DNA of 64,000 nt, taken from the NCBI GenBank assembly GCA_022870745.1, contig CP085323.1, forward strand, positions 3,286,001 through 3,350,000. The letters are read 5' to 3'. Origin of the DNA: Silvibacterium acidisoli (GTDB taxonomy: Bacteria; Acidobacteriota; Terriglobia; Terriglobales; Acidobacteriaceae). This document shows, one piece after another, positions 44,019 through 52,411 of the stretch. The position numbers were made by a program, and so were the translations under genes. Under the pieces are notes generated by a model. That model ran no database searches. It saw only the letters and a program-made list of their open reading frames with translations, and was not told where the DNA came from. Within the stretch, counting starts at the first letter, position 1; each line of letters starts with the position of its first letter.

Positions 44019-45205
44019 TGTTGCTCTCCTTCTGCCTGCGATTGGGCGAGTTTCAGTAAAAGAGCATCGTCGCCGGTAGGTGCGCCACAGATATTCGCGG
44101 TTTGCACCTCGGTGTCGTACACGAGCTGCATCAGGCTCTGCTCCTGATCCTGGTCGCGGGCCAGCTCCGAGGCTGTGAGCTTCGCTGGCACCTGCTGCCA
44201 GCGATTGTTCAAATCGGCCAGATTTGCCGGAGCCTGCGCGGCATTCTCAGAGCAGCCCTGGAGACGCGCACGGGCCAGCCCGACCGCGTTCACAACCCTG
44301 CGGGCACGCTCCATGGCGCGAAGCTCCGGCGCGGGATAGAGCGCCAGCAACCTCTGGGCGTTGGTAAACATCGCGCGGTAGGCCTCACGCTCGTCCTCGG
44401 ATTGCCCGGCAAACTCCGGCTGGGCGATAGCCCGGTCCAGGTAAGTCCGTGCGGCGGCATAACGGCCAAGCGCGAAAGCTGTGCGGCCAGCGCCTTCGAG
44501 TGCCTCCACTCGAGCAGGCTTTTGCTGCGCCAGCTGGTGGTAGACATGGTAAGCGCTCGCCGGATCCTGCGCTGCTTCCATCATCGATGCGATACGCAGC
44601 TTGATTCCCGGGTCGTCTGCGGCGTTGCCTTCCGCAATCAGCAACTGGCTGCGCGCGCTTGCGGGATCGCCGTGGCTCATCAGGTATTGCGAGAGCTCAA
44701 GGCGCACCGAAAGCCGCCGCTGGTAGCCGTCGCCATTCCATACGCCGTCCAGCGCTTCACGGTAGTGGTCGATGGCCAGCTGCTCATGGTTCTGCTTTGC
44801 GGCAAGCCGCGCCAGCTGCAGATGAATCAGCCCATTGCCCGGTTCCGCTTCGAGCAGGGAATTGAAATAGGCGATGGCTTCGGCGGAGCGGCCGCTGTCT
44901 GCAAGTGCGGTCGCCAGTTTGATCTCCGTCTGGCGATCCGGGATGAAGTCGAGAGCGGCCCGGAGCGCCTCGACAGCCTGCGCCGGCCGCCCGGCAGCCA
45001 GGGCGGCATCGCCGCGCGCCAGCCAGCGTTGTCCCAGGGTCTGCCTATGCTGCGTGTAGGAACTGAAAAGGACGTACGTCAGCACCGCCAGCGCCGATGT
45101 AATGGCCAGCAGGCTCGACAGCGCGACGACGTCATTGATAATGAGTTTTCGCTTATCGAGCCGTTCTTCTTCGGTAAGGGTAGGACGCAGCTCCAGAACC
45201 GGCAT
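44015..45205 (-). CDS. Membrane-anchored tetratricopeptide-repeat protein
   Basis: A 396-residue protein from ATG 45205. A single membrane helix at about residues 27-48 (VVALSSLLAITSALAVLTYV) follows a charged N-terminus, so the bulk is probably periplasmic or cytoplasmic depending on orientation; I cannot decide. From about 58 there are TPR-like repeats: RWLARGDAALAAGRPAQAVEALRAALDF, then KLATALADSGRSAEAIAYFNSLLEAEPGN and YHQLAQQKPARVEALEGAGRTAF. Function unknown. Its stop overlaps the ClC start by four bases, so the two are coupled. Confidence 0.8.
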   Translation of the reverse strand: MPVLELRPTLTEEERLDKRKLIINDVVALSSLLAITSALAVLTYVLFSSYTQHRQTLGQRWLARGDAALAAGRPAQAVEALRAALDFIPDRQTEIKLATALADSGRSAEAIAYFNSLLEAEPGNGLIHLQLARLAAKQNHEQLAIDHYREALDGVWNGDGYQRRLSVRLELSQYLMSHGDPASARSQLLIAEGNAADDPGIKLRIASMMEAAQDPASAYHVYHQLAQQKPARVEALEGAGRTAFALGRYAAARTYLDRAIAQPEFAGQSEDEREAYRAMFTNAQRLLALYPAPELRAMERARRVVNAVGLARARLQGCSENAAQAPANLADLNNRWQQVPAKLTASELARDQDQEQSLMQLVYDTEVQTANICGAPTGDDALLLKLAQSQAEGEQQ

Positions 45206-45314
45206 CTATCTATTTACCTTAACGTTCTTCGATGCGGTTAGCCAACGACGACCCCGGCAGATTCGCTCACGTAGCGCATTCGGAGTTACCATCGATGGGG
45301 TCAGGAGCTGGTGC

Positions 45315-46178
45315 ATGAGCGAAGTCGCAACCACGAATACAGGCGCGGATCCGGGTGCCGGCCAGGCGCGGCTGGACGAGTGCATCCGCCGTCTTGGCAG
45401 CGTCATCATTGCCTATTCGGGCGGCATCGACTCTGCCTACCTCGCGTGGTCGGCCAGCCGCGTGCTCGGGGAAAAAGCCGTTGCCATCATCGCAGACTCG
45501 GCCTCCCTGCCGCGCAGCCACTACCGTGACGCGATCGCCTTCGCCGAGGGGCAGGGAATTGCCGTCCGCACCGTGAAAACCGCAGAGCTGGAACGCGAAG
45601 CCTATGCCGTGAACGATGCAAACCGTTGTTTCCACTGCAAGGACGAACTCTTCGACACGCTTGAAAAAGAGCGCGAAGCCATTGGTTTCGACGCCGTCGC
45701 CTATGGCCTGAACCTCGACGACCGCAAGGACTTTCGCCCCGGCCAGCGTGCTGCCGTGGCTCATCGCATCGCCGCGCCATTGGCCGAAGCAGGGCTGACC
45801 AAGGCAGATGTGCGCGCGTTGGCCCGCGAAGCCGGTCTGGAGATCTGGGACAAGCCGGCATCGGCCTGTCTCTCATCGCGTATCGAGTATGGGCGCCGCG
45901 TCACGCCGGAGAACCTCAAAATGGTCGAAGATGCCGAAGAAGGGCTTCGCCTTCTCGGCCTGCGCAACTTCCGTGTGCGCCACCACGGCGCCGTTGCCCG
46001 CATCGAAATCGCTGAATCCGAGATGGCCAGCGTGCTCGATCCGGCAAAGATGCGGCAGATTTCGGTCGAGGTAAAAGCCGCTGGTTTTCAATATGTCGCC
46101 ATCGACTGCGACGGATACCGCTCCGGGTCGATGAACGAAATTCTACCCGTCGAAGTGCTGCTTCGAGCCGGAGCCTGA
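45315..46178 (+). CDS. larE: Pyridinium-3,5-bisthiocarboxylic acid mononucleotide synthase
   Basis: A 287-residue protein; the frame is open from 45102, but ATG 45315 with CAGGAG upstream gives the expected length. A PP-loop SGGIDS at residues 35-40 binds ATP. Cys185 in SACLSSR corresponds to the sulfur-donating Cys of Lactobacillus LarE. Cys105 and Cys108 (NRCFHCK) are two more, and this three-Cys pattern has been linked to iron-sulfur-cluster forms that do not sacrifice the Cys. The enzyme adds sulfur to the nickel-pincer precursor. It is the first gene of larE-larC-larB. Confidence 0.93.
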   Translation: MSEVATTNTGADPGAGQARLDECIRRLGSVIIAYSGGIDSAYLAWSASRVLGEKAVAIIADSASLPRSHYRDAIAFAEGQGIAVRTVKTAELEREAYAVNDANRCFHCKDELFDTLEKEREAIGFDAVAYGLNLDDRKDFRPGQRAAVAHRIAAPLAEAGLTKADVRALAREAGLEIWDKPASACLSSRIEYGRRVTPENLKMVEDAEEGLRLLGLRNFRVRHHGAVARIEIAESEMASVLDPAKMRQISVEVKAAGFQYVAIDCDGYRSGSMNEILPVEVLLRAGA

Positions 46179-46191
46179 CCCCAGGAAAAAT

Positions 46192-47517
46192 ATGCGTATC
46201 GGTTATCTCGAATGTTTCGCCGGCATCAGCGGCGATATGCTCCTCGGATCCCTGCTCGATGCAGGAGTTTCACTTGAGCTACTCCAGTCCACCGCGAAAT
46301 CGCTGGGCATCGGCGCGGAGCTTCACGTCCACGCAGTGGATCGCAGCGGAATCCGCTCCACCAAGGTCGATGTACTGGCCGATGGCAAGCCCGCCGAAGG
46401 GGCGCACGATCATCATCACCACGACCATGATCACGGCCACTCTCACGGCCACGATCATTCCCACAGCCACAAGCATGAGCACGGTCATGATCACAAACAC
46501 GATCACGACCACAAGCACGATCATCCCCACGTGCACGGACGAACCTGGAAGCAGATCCGCGAGCTGATCACGCAAGCTCATCTGCCCGCGAATGCAAAGT
46601 CGCTCGCTTTGCGTACCTTCGAGCTGCTCGCCCACGCCGAAGCAAAGATTCATGGCATGGCGGTGGAAGATGTGCACTTCCACGAGGTAGGAGCCGTCGA
46701 CACCATTACGGATATCGTCTGTGGAGCGGTCGGTCTTACATCCCTGGATGTAGCCCGCTGGTATGCTTCGCCCGTGAATGTTGGCAGCGGTTTCGTCGAG
46801 TGCGCCCATGGACGCTTTCCCGTCCCTGCTCCCGCGACAGCGGAATTGCTGAAGGGGATTCCGACCTATTCCGACGGTCCGAAGAAAGAACTGGTCACTC
46901 CCACCGGCGCGGCGCTCCTTCGCGCCCTCGAATGCAGCTTTGAAGCCCCTGTGATGACGGCGAATGTTATCGGCTACGGTGCAGGAACACGCAACCCGGA
47001 TCGCTTCCCGAATGTGCTGCGACTCTCTATCGGAGAGCTTGGAAATGCGCCGGCGCCAGAATACGAAACCGATTCCGTTACTGTTCTCGAATGCGCCATC
47101 GACGATGCCTCGCCGCAGGTGCTCGCCCACACGATGGAGCTGGCGCTCGAGCACGGCGCGCTCGATGTGATGTCGTCGGCCGTCACGATGAAAAAGGGCC
47201 GGCTCGGAACATTGCTTACCGTTCTTACGCGCCCTGCTGACGCTGGAGCCATCGAAGCACTGCTCTTCCGGGAGACGACAACGCTCGGCATTCGCAGGCG
47301 CCAGGACGAGCGCCTTATCCTCAATCGCAGCTTCGAAACGGTCGAGACGGCTTACGGCAGCATTCGCATCAAGCTCGCCGCCGACAAGCAGGAGCGCCGC
47401 AACGCTATGCCGGAATACGAGGATTGCCGCCGCGCAGCCCGCGAGCACAATATCGCCCTCAAGCGAGTGATCGAAGCCGCGTTGCACGCCTTCGCAGAAA
47501 GCTCCGTGAAAGCATGA
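46192..47517 (+). CDS. larC: Nickel-pincer cofactor nickel-insertion protein (CTP-dependent)
   Basis: A 441-residue protein with AGGA before ATG 46192. MRIGYLECFAGISGDMLLGSLLDAG is the LarC opening (shown as family pattern in pieces). Residues about 72-115 are almost entirely alternating His and Asp/Gly/Lys/Ser, a metal-binding stretch that probably stores nickel. Later PVPAPATAELLKG, ELVTPTGAALLRAL and DRLILNRSF-like blocks follow. In Lactobacillus plantarum a frameshift joins larC1 and larC2; here one frame covers both. The stop overlaps larB by four bases. Confidence 0.94.
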   Translation: MRIGYLECFAGISGDMLLGSLLDAGVSLELLQSTAKSLGIGAELHVHAVDRSGIRSTKVDVLADGKPAEGAHDHHHHDHDHGHSHGHDHSHSHKHEHGHDHKHDHDHKHDHPHVHGRTWKQIRELITQAHLPANAKSLALRTFELLAHAEAKIHGMAVEDVHFHEVGAVDTITDIVCGAVGLTSLDVARWYASPVNVGSGFVECAHGRFPVPAPATAELLKGIPTYSDGPKKELVTPTGAALLRALECSFEAPVMTANVIGYGAGTRNPDRFPNVLRLSIGELGNAPAPEYETDSVTVLECAIDDASPQVLAHTMELALEHGALDVMSSAVTMKKGRLGTLLTVLTRPADAGAIEALLFRETTTLGIRRRQDERLILNRSFETVETAYGSIRIKLAADKQERRNAMPEYEDCRRAAREHNIALKRVIEAALHAFAESSVKA

Positions 47518-48287
47518 CCCGCGAATCGATCCTGGAATTGCTGGAAAGTATTCGCAACGGGCAGACCGAACCGCGGGACGCCCTGGCGCAGCTGTCAAAG
47601 CTCCCGTACGAAGACGCTGGCGTGGCGAAGATCGACCACCATCGCAGCCTTCGTCTGGGTCTTCCCGAAGTCATCTACGCGAAAAGCAAAACCCCAGCGC
47701 AGGTAGCCGAGATATTCACACGCATGGCCGCTGCCGGAGGCGATGTCATCGCAACCAAGGCCACGCCGGAGATGTCTGTGGCTGTCCGTGAGCGCGTACC
47801 CGCAGCCGTCTTTCACGAGACAGCCGCAATCATCGGTCTGAAGCAGACCGAACCGAAGCTTCCGCTTGGACCCCTCGCGGTGGTCTGCGCAGGCACCAGC
47901 GACTTGCCCGTTGCCGAAGAAGCTGCCGTCACTGCCGAATATTTAGGCATCGAAGTCGAACGCATCGTTGACGTGGGAGTGGCCGGACTGCACCGCATCC
48001 TCTCGCAGGGCGAAGCGTTGAAGCGCGCAAGGGCCGTAATCGTCTGCGCGGGTATGGAAGGCGCGTTGCCGAGCGTAGTGGGGGGGCTTGTAGCCGGCCC
48101 GGTCATCGCCGTTCCCACCAGCGTCGGCTATGGAGCTTCCTTCGGAGGTATCGCCGCACTGCTCGGCATGCTCAACTCCTGCTCACCCAACGTGACCGTC
48201 GTAAACATCGACAACGGCTTCGGAGCAGCCTACGTAGGCGCGATGATCCTGCGGACGGCAATTAGATCTGTCGATATCTCGAAATAG
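47514..48287 (+). CDS. larB: Pyridinium-3,5-biscarboxylic acid mononucleotide synthase
   Basis: A 257-residue protein; ATG 47514 overlaps the larC stop (ATGA), and the longer open frame inside larC is discarded. The N-terminal part includes ILELLESIRNGQTEPRDAL and LPEVIYAKSKTP; the C-terminal half is PurE-like with VVCAGTSDLPVAEEAA, VVCAGMEGALPSVVGGL and VPTSVGYGASFGG. LarB carboxylates and hydrolyses nicotinic acid adenine dinucleotide to begin nickel-pincer cofactor synthesis. larA, the lactate racemase, is not in the window. Confidence 0.94.
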   Translation: MTRESILELLESIRNGQTEPRDALAQLSKLPYEDAGVAKIDHHRSLRLGLPEVIYAKSKTPAQVAEIFTRMAAAGGDVIATKATPEMSVAVRERVPAAVFHETAAIIGLKQTEPKLPLGPLAVVCAGTSDLPVAEEAAVTAEYLGIEVERIVDVGVAGLHRILSQGEALKRARAVIVCAGMEGALPSVVGGLVAGPVIAVPTSVGYGASFGGIAALLGMLNSCSPNVTVVNIDNGFGAAYVGAMILRTAIRSVDISK

Positions 48288-48291
48288 GCAG

Positions 48292-48349
48292 GCGCGGCCT
48301 TCAGGCCGCGCGCAAATGACGAGTAAAAGGGTTTCAGCCCCTGAGGAAG
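48292..48349. repeat. Double-hairpin intergenic repeat between larB and kdsC
   Basis: GCGCGGCC/GGCCGCGC with loop TTCA (48292-48311), followed by AGGGTTTCAGCCCCT. I recall closely similar 'GGCCTGAAGGCC' and 'CAGGGGCTGAAACCC' hairpins scattered between genes in Acidobacteriaceae. The element may also serve as a terminator for the two convergent genes. Confidence 0.55.
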
Positions 48350-48910
48350 CTACGCCAGGGCCTGCGGAATGGCCTCTTCCCAACGGCCCTGCGCCTTCAG
48401 GATAAGCTCGACGACTTCGCGCGCCGCGCCCTTTCCGCCGCGAGCCTCGGTGATGTGATGGCAGACAGCCTTCAGTTCCGGGGCTGCATCGGATACTGCC
48501 ACAGCCAGGCCGGAGCGCACAGCCAGGGGCATGTCCGGCAGGTCGTCGCCGAGGTAGGCAACTTCCTCTTCTGTAACTCCAGCCTTCTGCATGCATTCTT
48601 CATAAGCGGCAGTCTTCTTCGCCTGTCCGAGATAGACGTAGTCGACATGCAGTTCCTGCGCGCGCTGGCTGACGGCGGCAGATCTGCGGCCGGTGATGAA
48701 ACCGGTCTTGATGCCCATGGTGTGAGCAAGGGTGAGGCCCTGTCCGTCATGCGCGTCAAAGGCCTTCAGTTCGGCGATGCCGCCGTTGTTGGGCAGCGAA
48801 ATAAGGCAAACGCCGCCGTCGGTCATGGTTCCGTCGATATCCATGAGAAACAGACGAATCTTCCGTGCGCGGTCGAGAACCGCCTGGGGGACTTGTGCAA
48901 TGTCTGGCAT
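48350..48910 (-). CDS. kdsC: 3-deoxy-D-manno-octulosonate 8-phosphate phosphatase (KdsC-type HAD)
   Basis: A 186-residue HAD-family protein from ATG 48910. LFLMDIDGTMTDG carries the nucleophile Asp24 and acid Asp26; FDAHDGQGL, TGRRS and YLGDDLPDMPLA with the metal-binding Asp pair follow. This compact C0 HAD type matches KdsC, which dephosphorylates Kdo-8-phosphate for lipopolysaccharide. The gene starts 40 bases after the YceI gene on the same strand. No kdsA is nearby. Confidence 0.9.
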   Translation of the reverse strand: MPDIAQVPQAVLDRARKIRLFLMDIDGTMTDGGVCLISLPNNGGIAELKAFDAHDGQGLTLAHTMGIKTGFITGRRSAAVSQRAQELHVDYVYLGQAKKTAAYEECMQKAGVTEEEVAYLGDDLPDMPLAVRSGLAVAVSDAAPELKAVCHHITEARGGKGAAREVVELILKAQGRWEEAIPQALA

Positions 48911-48950
48911 GGAATCGATTTTACCTTTTCGAACGGCGGCGCTGCTTTGG

Positions 48951-49547
48951 TTACTGCTTAACTGCTTCGATATCCAGCTGAACCTTCACGTCATCGCCGA
49001 GCATGTTGTCACCGGACTTGAGGGTGCCATTCCAGACCAGTCCGAAATCCTGGCGATGAAGTACGGTCGAGGCCGAAAAGCCACGGTGCAGCTTGTTGTC
49101 AGGGCCGGTCTGTTCCTTGTCGGGAGCGTCGAGCTTCAAGGTCACCGGTTTGGTCACGCCATGCATGGTCAGGTCACCCTGGACAACATAATCGTCGCCG
49201 GACTTCGAAACGCTCTTGCTCACGAACGTCATGGTGGGGAACTTGGCGACGTCGAAGAAGTCGGGGCTCTTCAGATGGCCGTCACGCTGCGCCACACCGG
49301 TGTCGACGGTGGTGACATCGATGGTGGCCTTGACCGAAGACTTGGTCAGGTCTGACGGGTCGAGAACAACAGTTCCGGAGATGTTGCCGAAGCGGCCATT
49401 CACGTTCGAAATGCCCATGTGGCGGATGGTGAAGGCTGCCTGCGAATGGGCCGCGTCGATTGCCCACTGTGTTTGGGCGAATGCGGCGGAAGCAGTCAAG
49501 GCGAGAACAGAGAGAGCAGCGCTACGAAGGACAGTCGAGAGTTTCAT
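48951..49547 (-). CDS. YceI-family periplasmic lipid-binding protein
   Basis: A 198-residue protein with a signal peptide (residues 1-25, ending ASAAFAQ). WAIDAAHSQAAFTIRHMGIS and VNGRFGNISGTVVLDPSDL begin the YceI lipocalin-like barrel, followed by FPTMTFVSKSV and VTKPVTLKLDA. Family members bind isoprenoid lipids in the periplasm and are often stress-induced; the role here is unknown. It lies 36 bases downstream of the dioxygenase gene, a neighbour seen in other bacteria. Confidence 0.93.
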   Translation of the reverse strand: MKLSTVLRSAALSVLALTASAAFAQTQWAIDAAHSQAAFTIRHMGISNVNGRFGNISGTVVLDPSDLTKSSVKATIDVTTVDTGVAQRDGHLKSPDFFDVAKFPTMTFVSKSVSKSGDDYVVQGDLTMHGVTKPVTLKLDAPDKEQTGPDNKLHRGFSASTVLHRQDFGLVWNGTLKSGDNMLGDDVKVQLDIEAVKQ

Positions 49548-49583
49548 GGTCTTTCCTTTCAGTTTTGAAGATGTAAGTGGAGA

Positions 49584-50402
49584 TTAGTTTTCGAACACGT
49601 AAGCGGAGATGGTCATGCCCATGGGGCTGTCGTGAAAGACCTGCCGCCCCTGGTCGTCCCCCGCCGCGCCCGCGGCTACCATGAGCGGCAACAGGTGATC
49701 TTCGTGAGGGTGAGCCAGGCGAGCATGTGGAGCAGAAAGCCAGCTTTTGAGCCGAAGGTTGCGGGTGGTCGCGTCCGGATGGCAGGCGGCCTCGGTGAGC
49801 CACTTGTCGAACTGCTTCAACTGGGGCAGAAAACGCCCGTCCAGTCCGCGCAGGTTGTGCGTTCCCATGCCGCTCCCGATGATCAGCACCCCCTCCTCGC
49901 GTAGCGGAGCCAGGGCCTTGCCGATGGCCAGGTGCAGTTCAGGGTCGAGGCTGCGGTGCAGGGACAACTGCACGACAGGAATGCGAGCCTCCGGAAAGGC
50001 GACCTTCAGGGGAACGAAGGTTCCGTGGTCGAAGCCGCGTTCGGGGTCGATGCTGGAAGGTACGCCGAAATCGACAAGCAATCGCTGTACGCGTGCGGCT
50101 AGCTCCGGAGATCCGGGGGCCGGATAGGTCAGCTCGTATGTGTGAGGCGGAAATCCGTGATAGTCAAAGATCAATCCGGGGGCAGCGCTCCCGGTAACGG
50201 CGAATTCGCTCTCTTCCCAGTGTCCGGAGATGATCAGGATGGCCTTGATCGGTTCAGCGACCTGGGAATGCAGCTGTTTCAACCACTGTTCGAGAGGGCC
50301 GAAGGGGTTCTTACCGCCGGGCCAGTCCATGAAAAAGCAGGGACCTCCGCCATGCGGCAGGAAGATGGTGGGGAGTTTCGGGTTGTTCGGAAGTTTATGC
50401 AT
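49584..50402 (-). CDS. Class III extradiol ring-cleavage dioxygenase (LigB/DODA-like)
   Basis: The frame opens with GTG 50411, but ATG 50402 (MHKLPNNPKL) is equally good; 272 residues from there. TIFLPHGGGPCFF has the first metal His (residue 17), ISGHWEES the second, and GFDHGTFVPLK a third His; MVAAGAAGDDQG and MTISAYVFEN end it. This is the YgiD/DODA-type subgroup of LigB dioxygenases acting on catechols such as DOPA. Natural substrate unknown. It probably heads the operon dioxygenase-YceI-kdsC. Confidence 0.9.
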   Translation of the reverse strand: MHKLPNNPKLPTIFLPHGGGPCFFMDWPGGKNPFGPLEQWLKQLHSQVAEPIKAILIISGHWEESEFAVTGSAAPGLIFDYHGFPPHTYELTYPAPGSPELAARVQRLLVDFGVPSSIDPERGFDHGTFVPLKVAFPEARIPVVQLSLHRSLDPELHLAIGKALAPLREEGVLIIGSGMGTHNLRGLDGRFLPQLKQFDKWLTEAACHPDATTRNLRLKSWLSAPHARLAHPHEDHLLPLMVAAGAAGDDQGRQVFHDSPMGMTISAYVFEN

Positions 50403-50504
50403 ATAAATCACATCCGTGACTTAAACAACAGATGTAGTATACATGCGGTTCGGTTCAGAATTATTTCGACGCCGAAGGATTTCTACAGTTGGGGGCAAAA
50501 GCAA

Positions 50505-50530
50505 AGGGCATCCCTTGCGGGATGCCCTTC
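50505..50530 (-). terminator. Intrinsic terminator of the porin gene
   Basis: An 11-bp perfect stem (50505-50515 with 50520-50530) and loop TTGC; on the minus strand it is followed by TGCTTTTGC, a partial U tract. It lies 21 bases past the porin stop codon. Confidence 0.75.
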
Positions 50531-50551
50531 GGTGGATTGCTTCGTTCCAGA

Positions 50552-52411
50552 CTACGGGAGGTAGTAACGGAACGAGGTTTCGATGATGGCATCGGTGCCC
50601 TTGGGGGCTCCGCCTACACCCGACCAGGTGTTGCGATCGAAGTAGCTGTACTGGATGCCCTGGCGCAGACGGCCGGCAGGACCCTTGTAGAAGTCATACC
50701 AGTAGCCCAGCGTGTATTCCTGGACGTCCTTGTTGACCGCAGCGCAGCTGCTGGGGTTCGCGGGAGCGAAACCCGAAGTAGGCGCGGTGCCGGGGACAGG
50801 TTCCTTGCCGCAGCCCGTGTTCGAGAGCAGAGGCGAACCGTAGCCTTCGGTGCCGGTGCCGCTGGTGAAGACATAGCGGCCGACGTAGTCTCCGCCGTAG
50901 TTGGCGTAGATGTCGAGGCGCGGGGTGGCGTGATACTCGAGGGTGCTGAGGCCAGAGAAGCCGTGCAGCAGGGCCAGCTGAGCATCCGGACGCAGGGTCA
51001 GATCAGGCAGAGTGCTCGATCCGTAGCGGCCGATGCCATCGCCCCACAGTCCCTTGAGGCCCACATCGAGGTGCTTGTGGAAGGTCGGAACGCGGAGGCT
51101 GCCGCCGATGCCGCCACCGACAGTCTTGTCGTTGTAGGCGCCAGCAGACGAGGGGGTCGCACCGCTGTCGTTCGGGTAGATGCGATTGCGGAAGAAGCGG
51201 GCGATGCCGAATACTTCATAGTGTCCCCAGCCCGGCTCTGCTACGACCTTGGCGATCATATCGGGAGCGAGGTTGAAGGAGTAGCTGGCGAGGTTGCCCG
51301 AGGAGGTGGCACCGGGAGCGCCGCCGCCGTTGTACAGACCGCCATTGGTGCCGGCCGAGCCGATGAAGTAGTTCGTCGGGCAGCTGCCTCCGGTCGAGGC
51401 TGCGCACGAAGGAGCCAGGGTCTGGGCGTTTTCAGCCGATACGCCGAACCAGAACTTGTTAGCGAAGTTCTTGGTCACGCGGAAACCATACTGACGCGCC
51501 CAGACGAAGCCGGCCTCGTACTGAGGATCGATCGTCATCGGGAGGTTTTCAGTGCGGTTGGTCATGCCCTGCTTGGTTTCGGTTGCAAGCGACCACATCT
51601 GACCGCCGGTGAAGGTCCAGCCGCTCTGTGTTTCGGCCTGGGCCCAGAGCTGACGCTGACGCATCACGTAGCTGTTCGACTGGTTGTTGTTCGAGGTAAC
51701 GCCTACACCCAGCCAGTCAGCTTCGTAGTAACCGCGCATGGTGAAGGCAGAGGTCTTGCCTTCGGCCAGCAGGGCGATACGGGACTGACGGCCCGAACCG
51801 AAGAACTCGGTCATGCGGGCGGCGTCGGAGTTTTCGAGCGGAATGCCGGTGAACGAGGTGTTGATATCGCCGCCGGTCGCGCGGTTGCGCCACACGGTTT
51901 CAGCAGCCAGGAAGCTGCCGGTCGGCGAGATGGTGATGCCCTTGAAGTGAACGGCATCGGGATGCTCGATATCCTTCTTGACCTGGGCCTGCTGATCCTG
52001 GATGGTCGTAACCAGCGACTGGGTATTCGTCTTCAGATCACCCACTGCGCCCTGCAGGTTGCTGACGGCCTGCGAGTTGTCCGCAAGCGTCTGCTGCTGG
52101 CTCTGTGCAGCCTGCTGAGCCTGGTTGGCTGCCGACTGAGCTGCGGCAGCGGCCTGCTGCGCCTGCTGCAGTTGTGCATCGCGATCCGCGAGCTGCTGGC
52201 GAAGGGTGTCGATCTCGCCCTTCTGCGAGTTCAGACCGTTGCGCAGTTCTTCGATCTGAGATTGTACTGACGGTTTCGCCGGAACATGCTTGCGAGCAAC
52301 CGTCTTTTTCTTCGTAGACGGTTTTGTGCTCGTAGCCGTGGTCTGTGCATGACCGACCGACATGGCCGATAGCAGCACGAGACTCGCCAGCGCTTTGAGA
52401 TTGGTGTTCAT
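50552..52411 (-). CDS. Outer-membrane porin-like beta-barrel with N-terminal coiled coil
   Basis: The frame is open from 52528, but ATG 52411 has AGAGG upstream and begins with a signal peptide (MNTNLKALASLVLLSAM, ending GHAQ), giving 619 residues. A Lys-rich stretch precedes an Ala/Gln-rich coiled coil at about residues 38-125, which could trimerise or reach the peptidoglycan. The rest alternates aromatic and polar residues in repeated beta strands (GYYEADWLGVGVTSNN, VFGIARFFRNRIYP) and ends in FRYYLP with terminal aromatic residues, as in outer-membrane barrels. Substrate unknown. Confidence 0.8.
   Translation of the reverse strand: MNTNLKALASLVLLSAMSVGHAQTTATSTKPSTKKKTVARKHVPAKPSVQSQIEELRNGLNSQKGEIDTLRQQLADRDAQLQQAQQAAAAAQSAANQAQQAAQSQQQTLADNSQAVSNLQGAVGDLKTNTQSLVTTIQDQQAQVKKDIEHPDAVHFKGITISPTGSFLAAETVWRNRATGGDINTSFTGIPLENSDAARMTEFFGSGRQSRIALLAEGKTSAFTMRGYYEADWLGVGVTSNNNQSNSYVMRQRQLWAQAETQSGWTFTGGQMWSLATETKQGMTNRTENLPMTIDPQYEAGFVWARQYGFRVTKNFANKFWFGVSAENAQTLAPSCAASTGGSCPTNYFIGSAGTNGGLYNGGGAPGATSSGNLASYSFNLAPDMIAKVVAEPGWGHYEVFGIARFFRNRIYPNDSGATPSSAGAYNDKTVGGGIGGSLRVPTFHKHLDVGLKGLWGDGIGRYGSSTLPDLTLRPDAQLALLHGFSGLSTLEYHATPRLDIYANYGGDYVGRYVFTSGTGTEGYGSPLLSNTGCGKEPVPGTAPTSGFAPANPSSCAAVNKDVQEYTLGYWYDFYKGPAGRLRQGIQYSYFDRNTWSGVGGAPKGTDAIIETSFRYYLP

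Noticed and set aside
46192-47517. Need for a programmed frameshift in larC
   Set aside because: The frame is continuous from LarC1-like to LarC2-like parts, so none is required here.
50489-52270. 593-residue plus-strand frame opposite the porin gene
   Set aside because: No domain, many Arg/Gly/Ala/Val repeats typical of antisense frames, and the minus-strand frame has a signal peptide, barrel and terminator.
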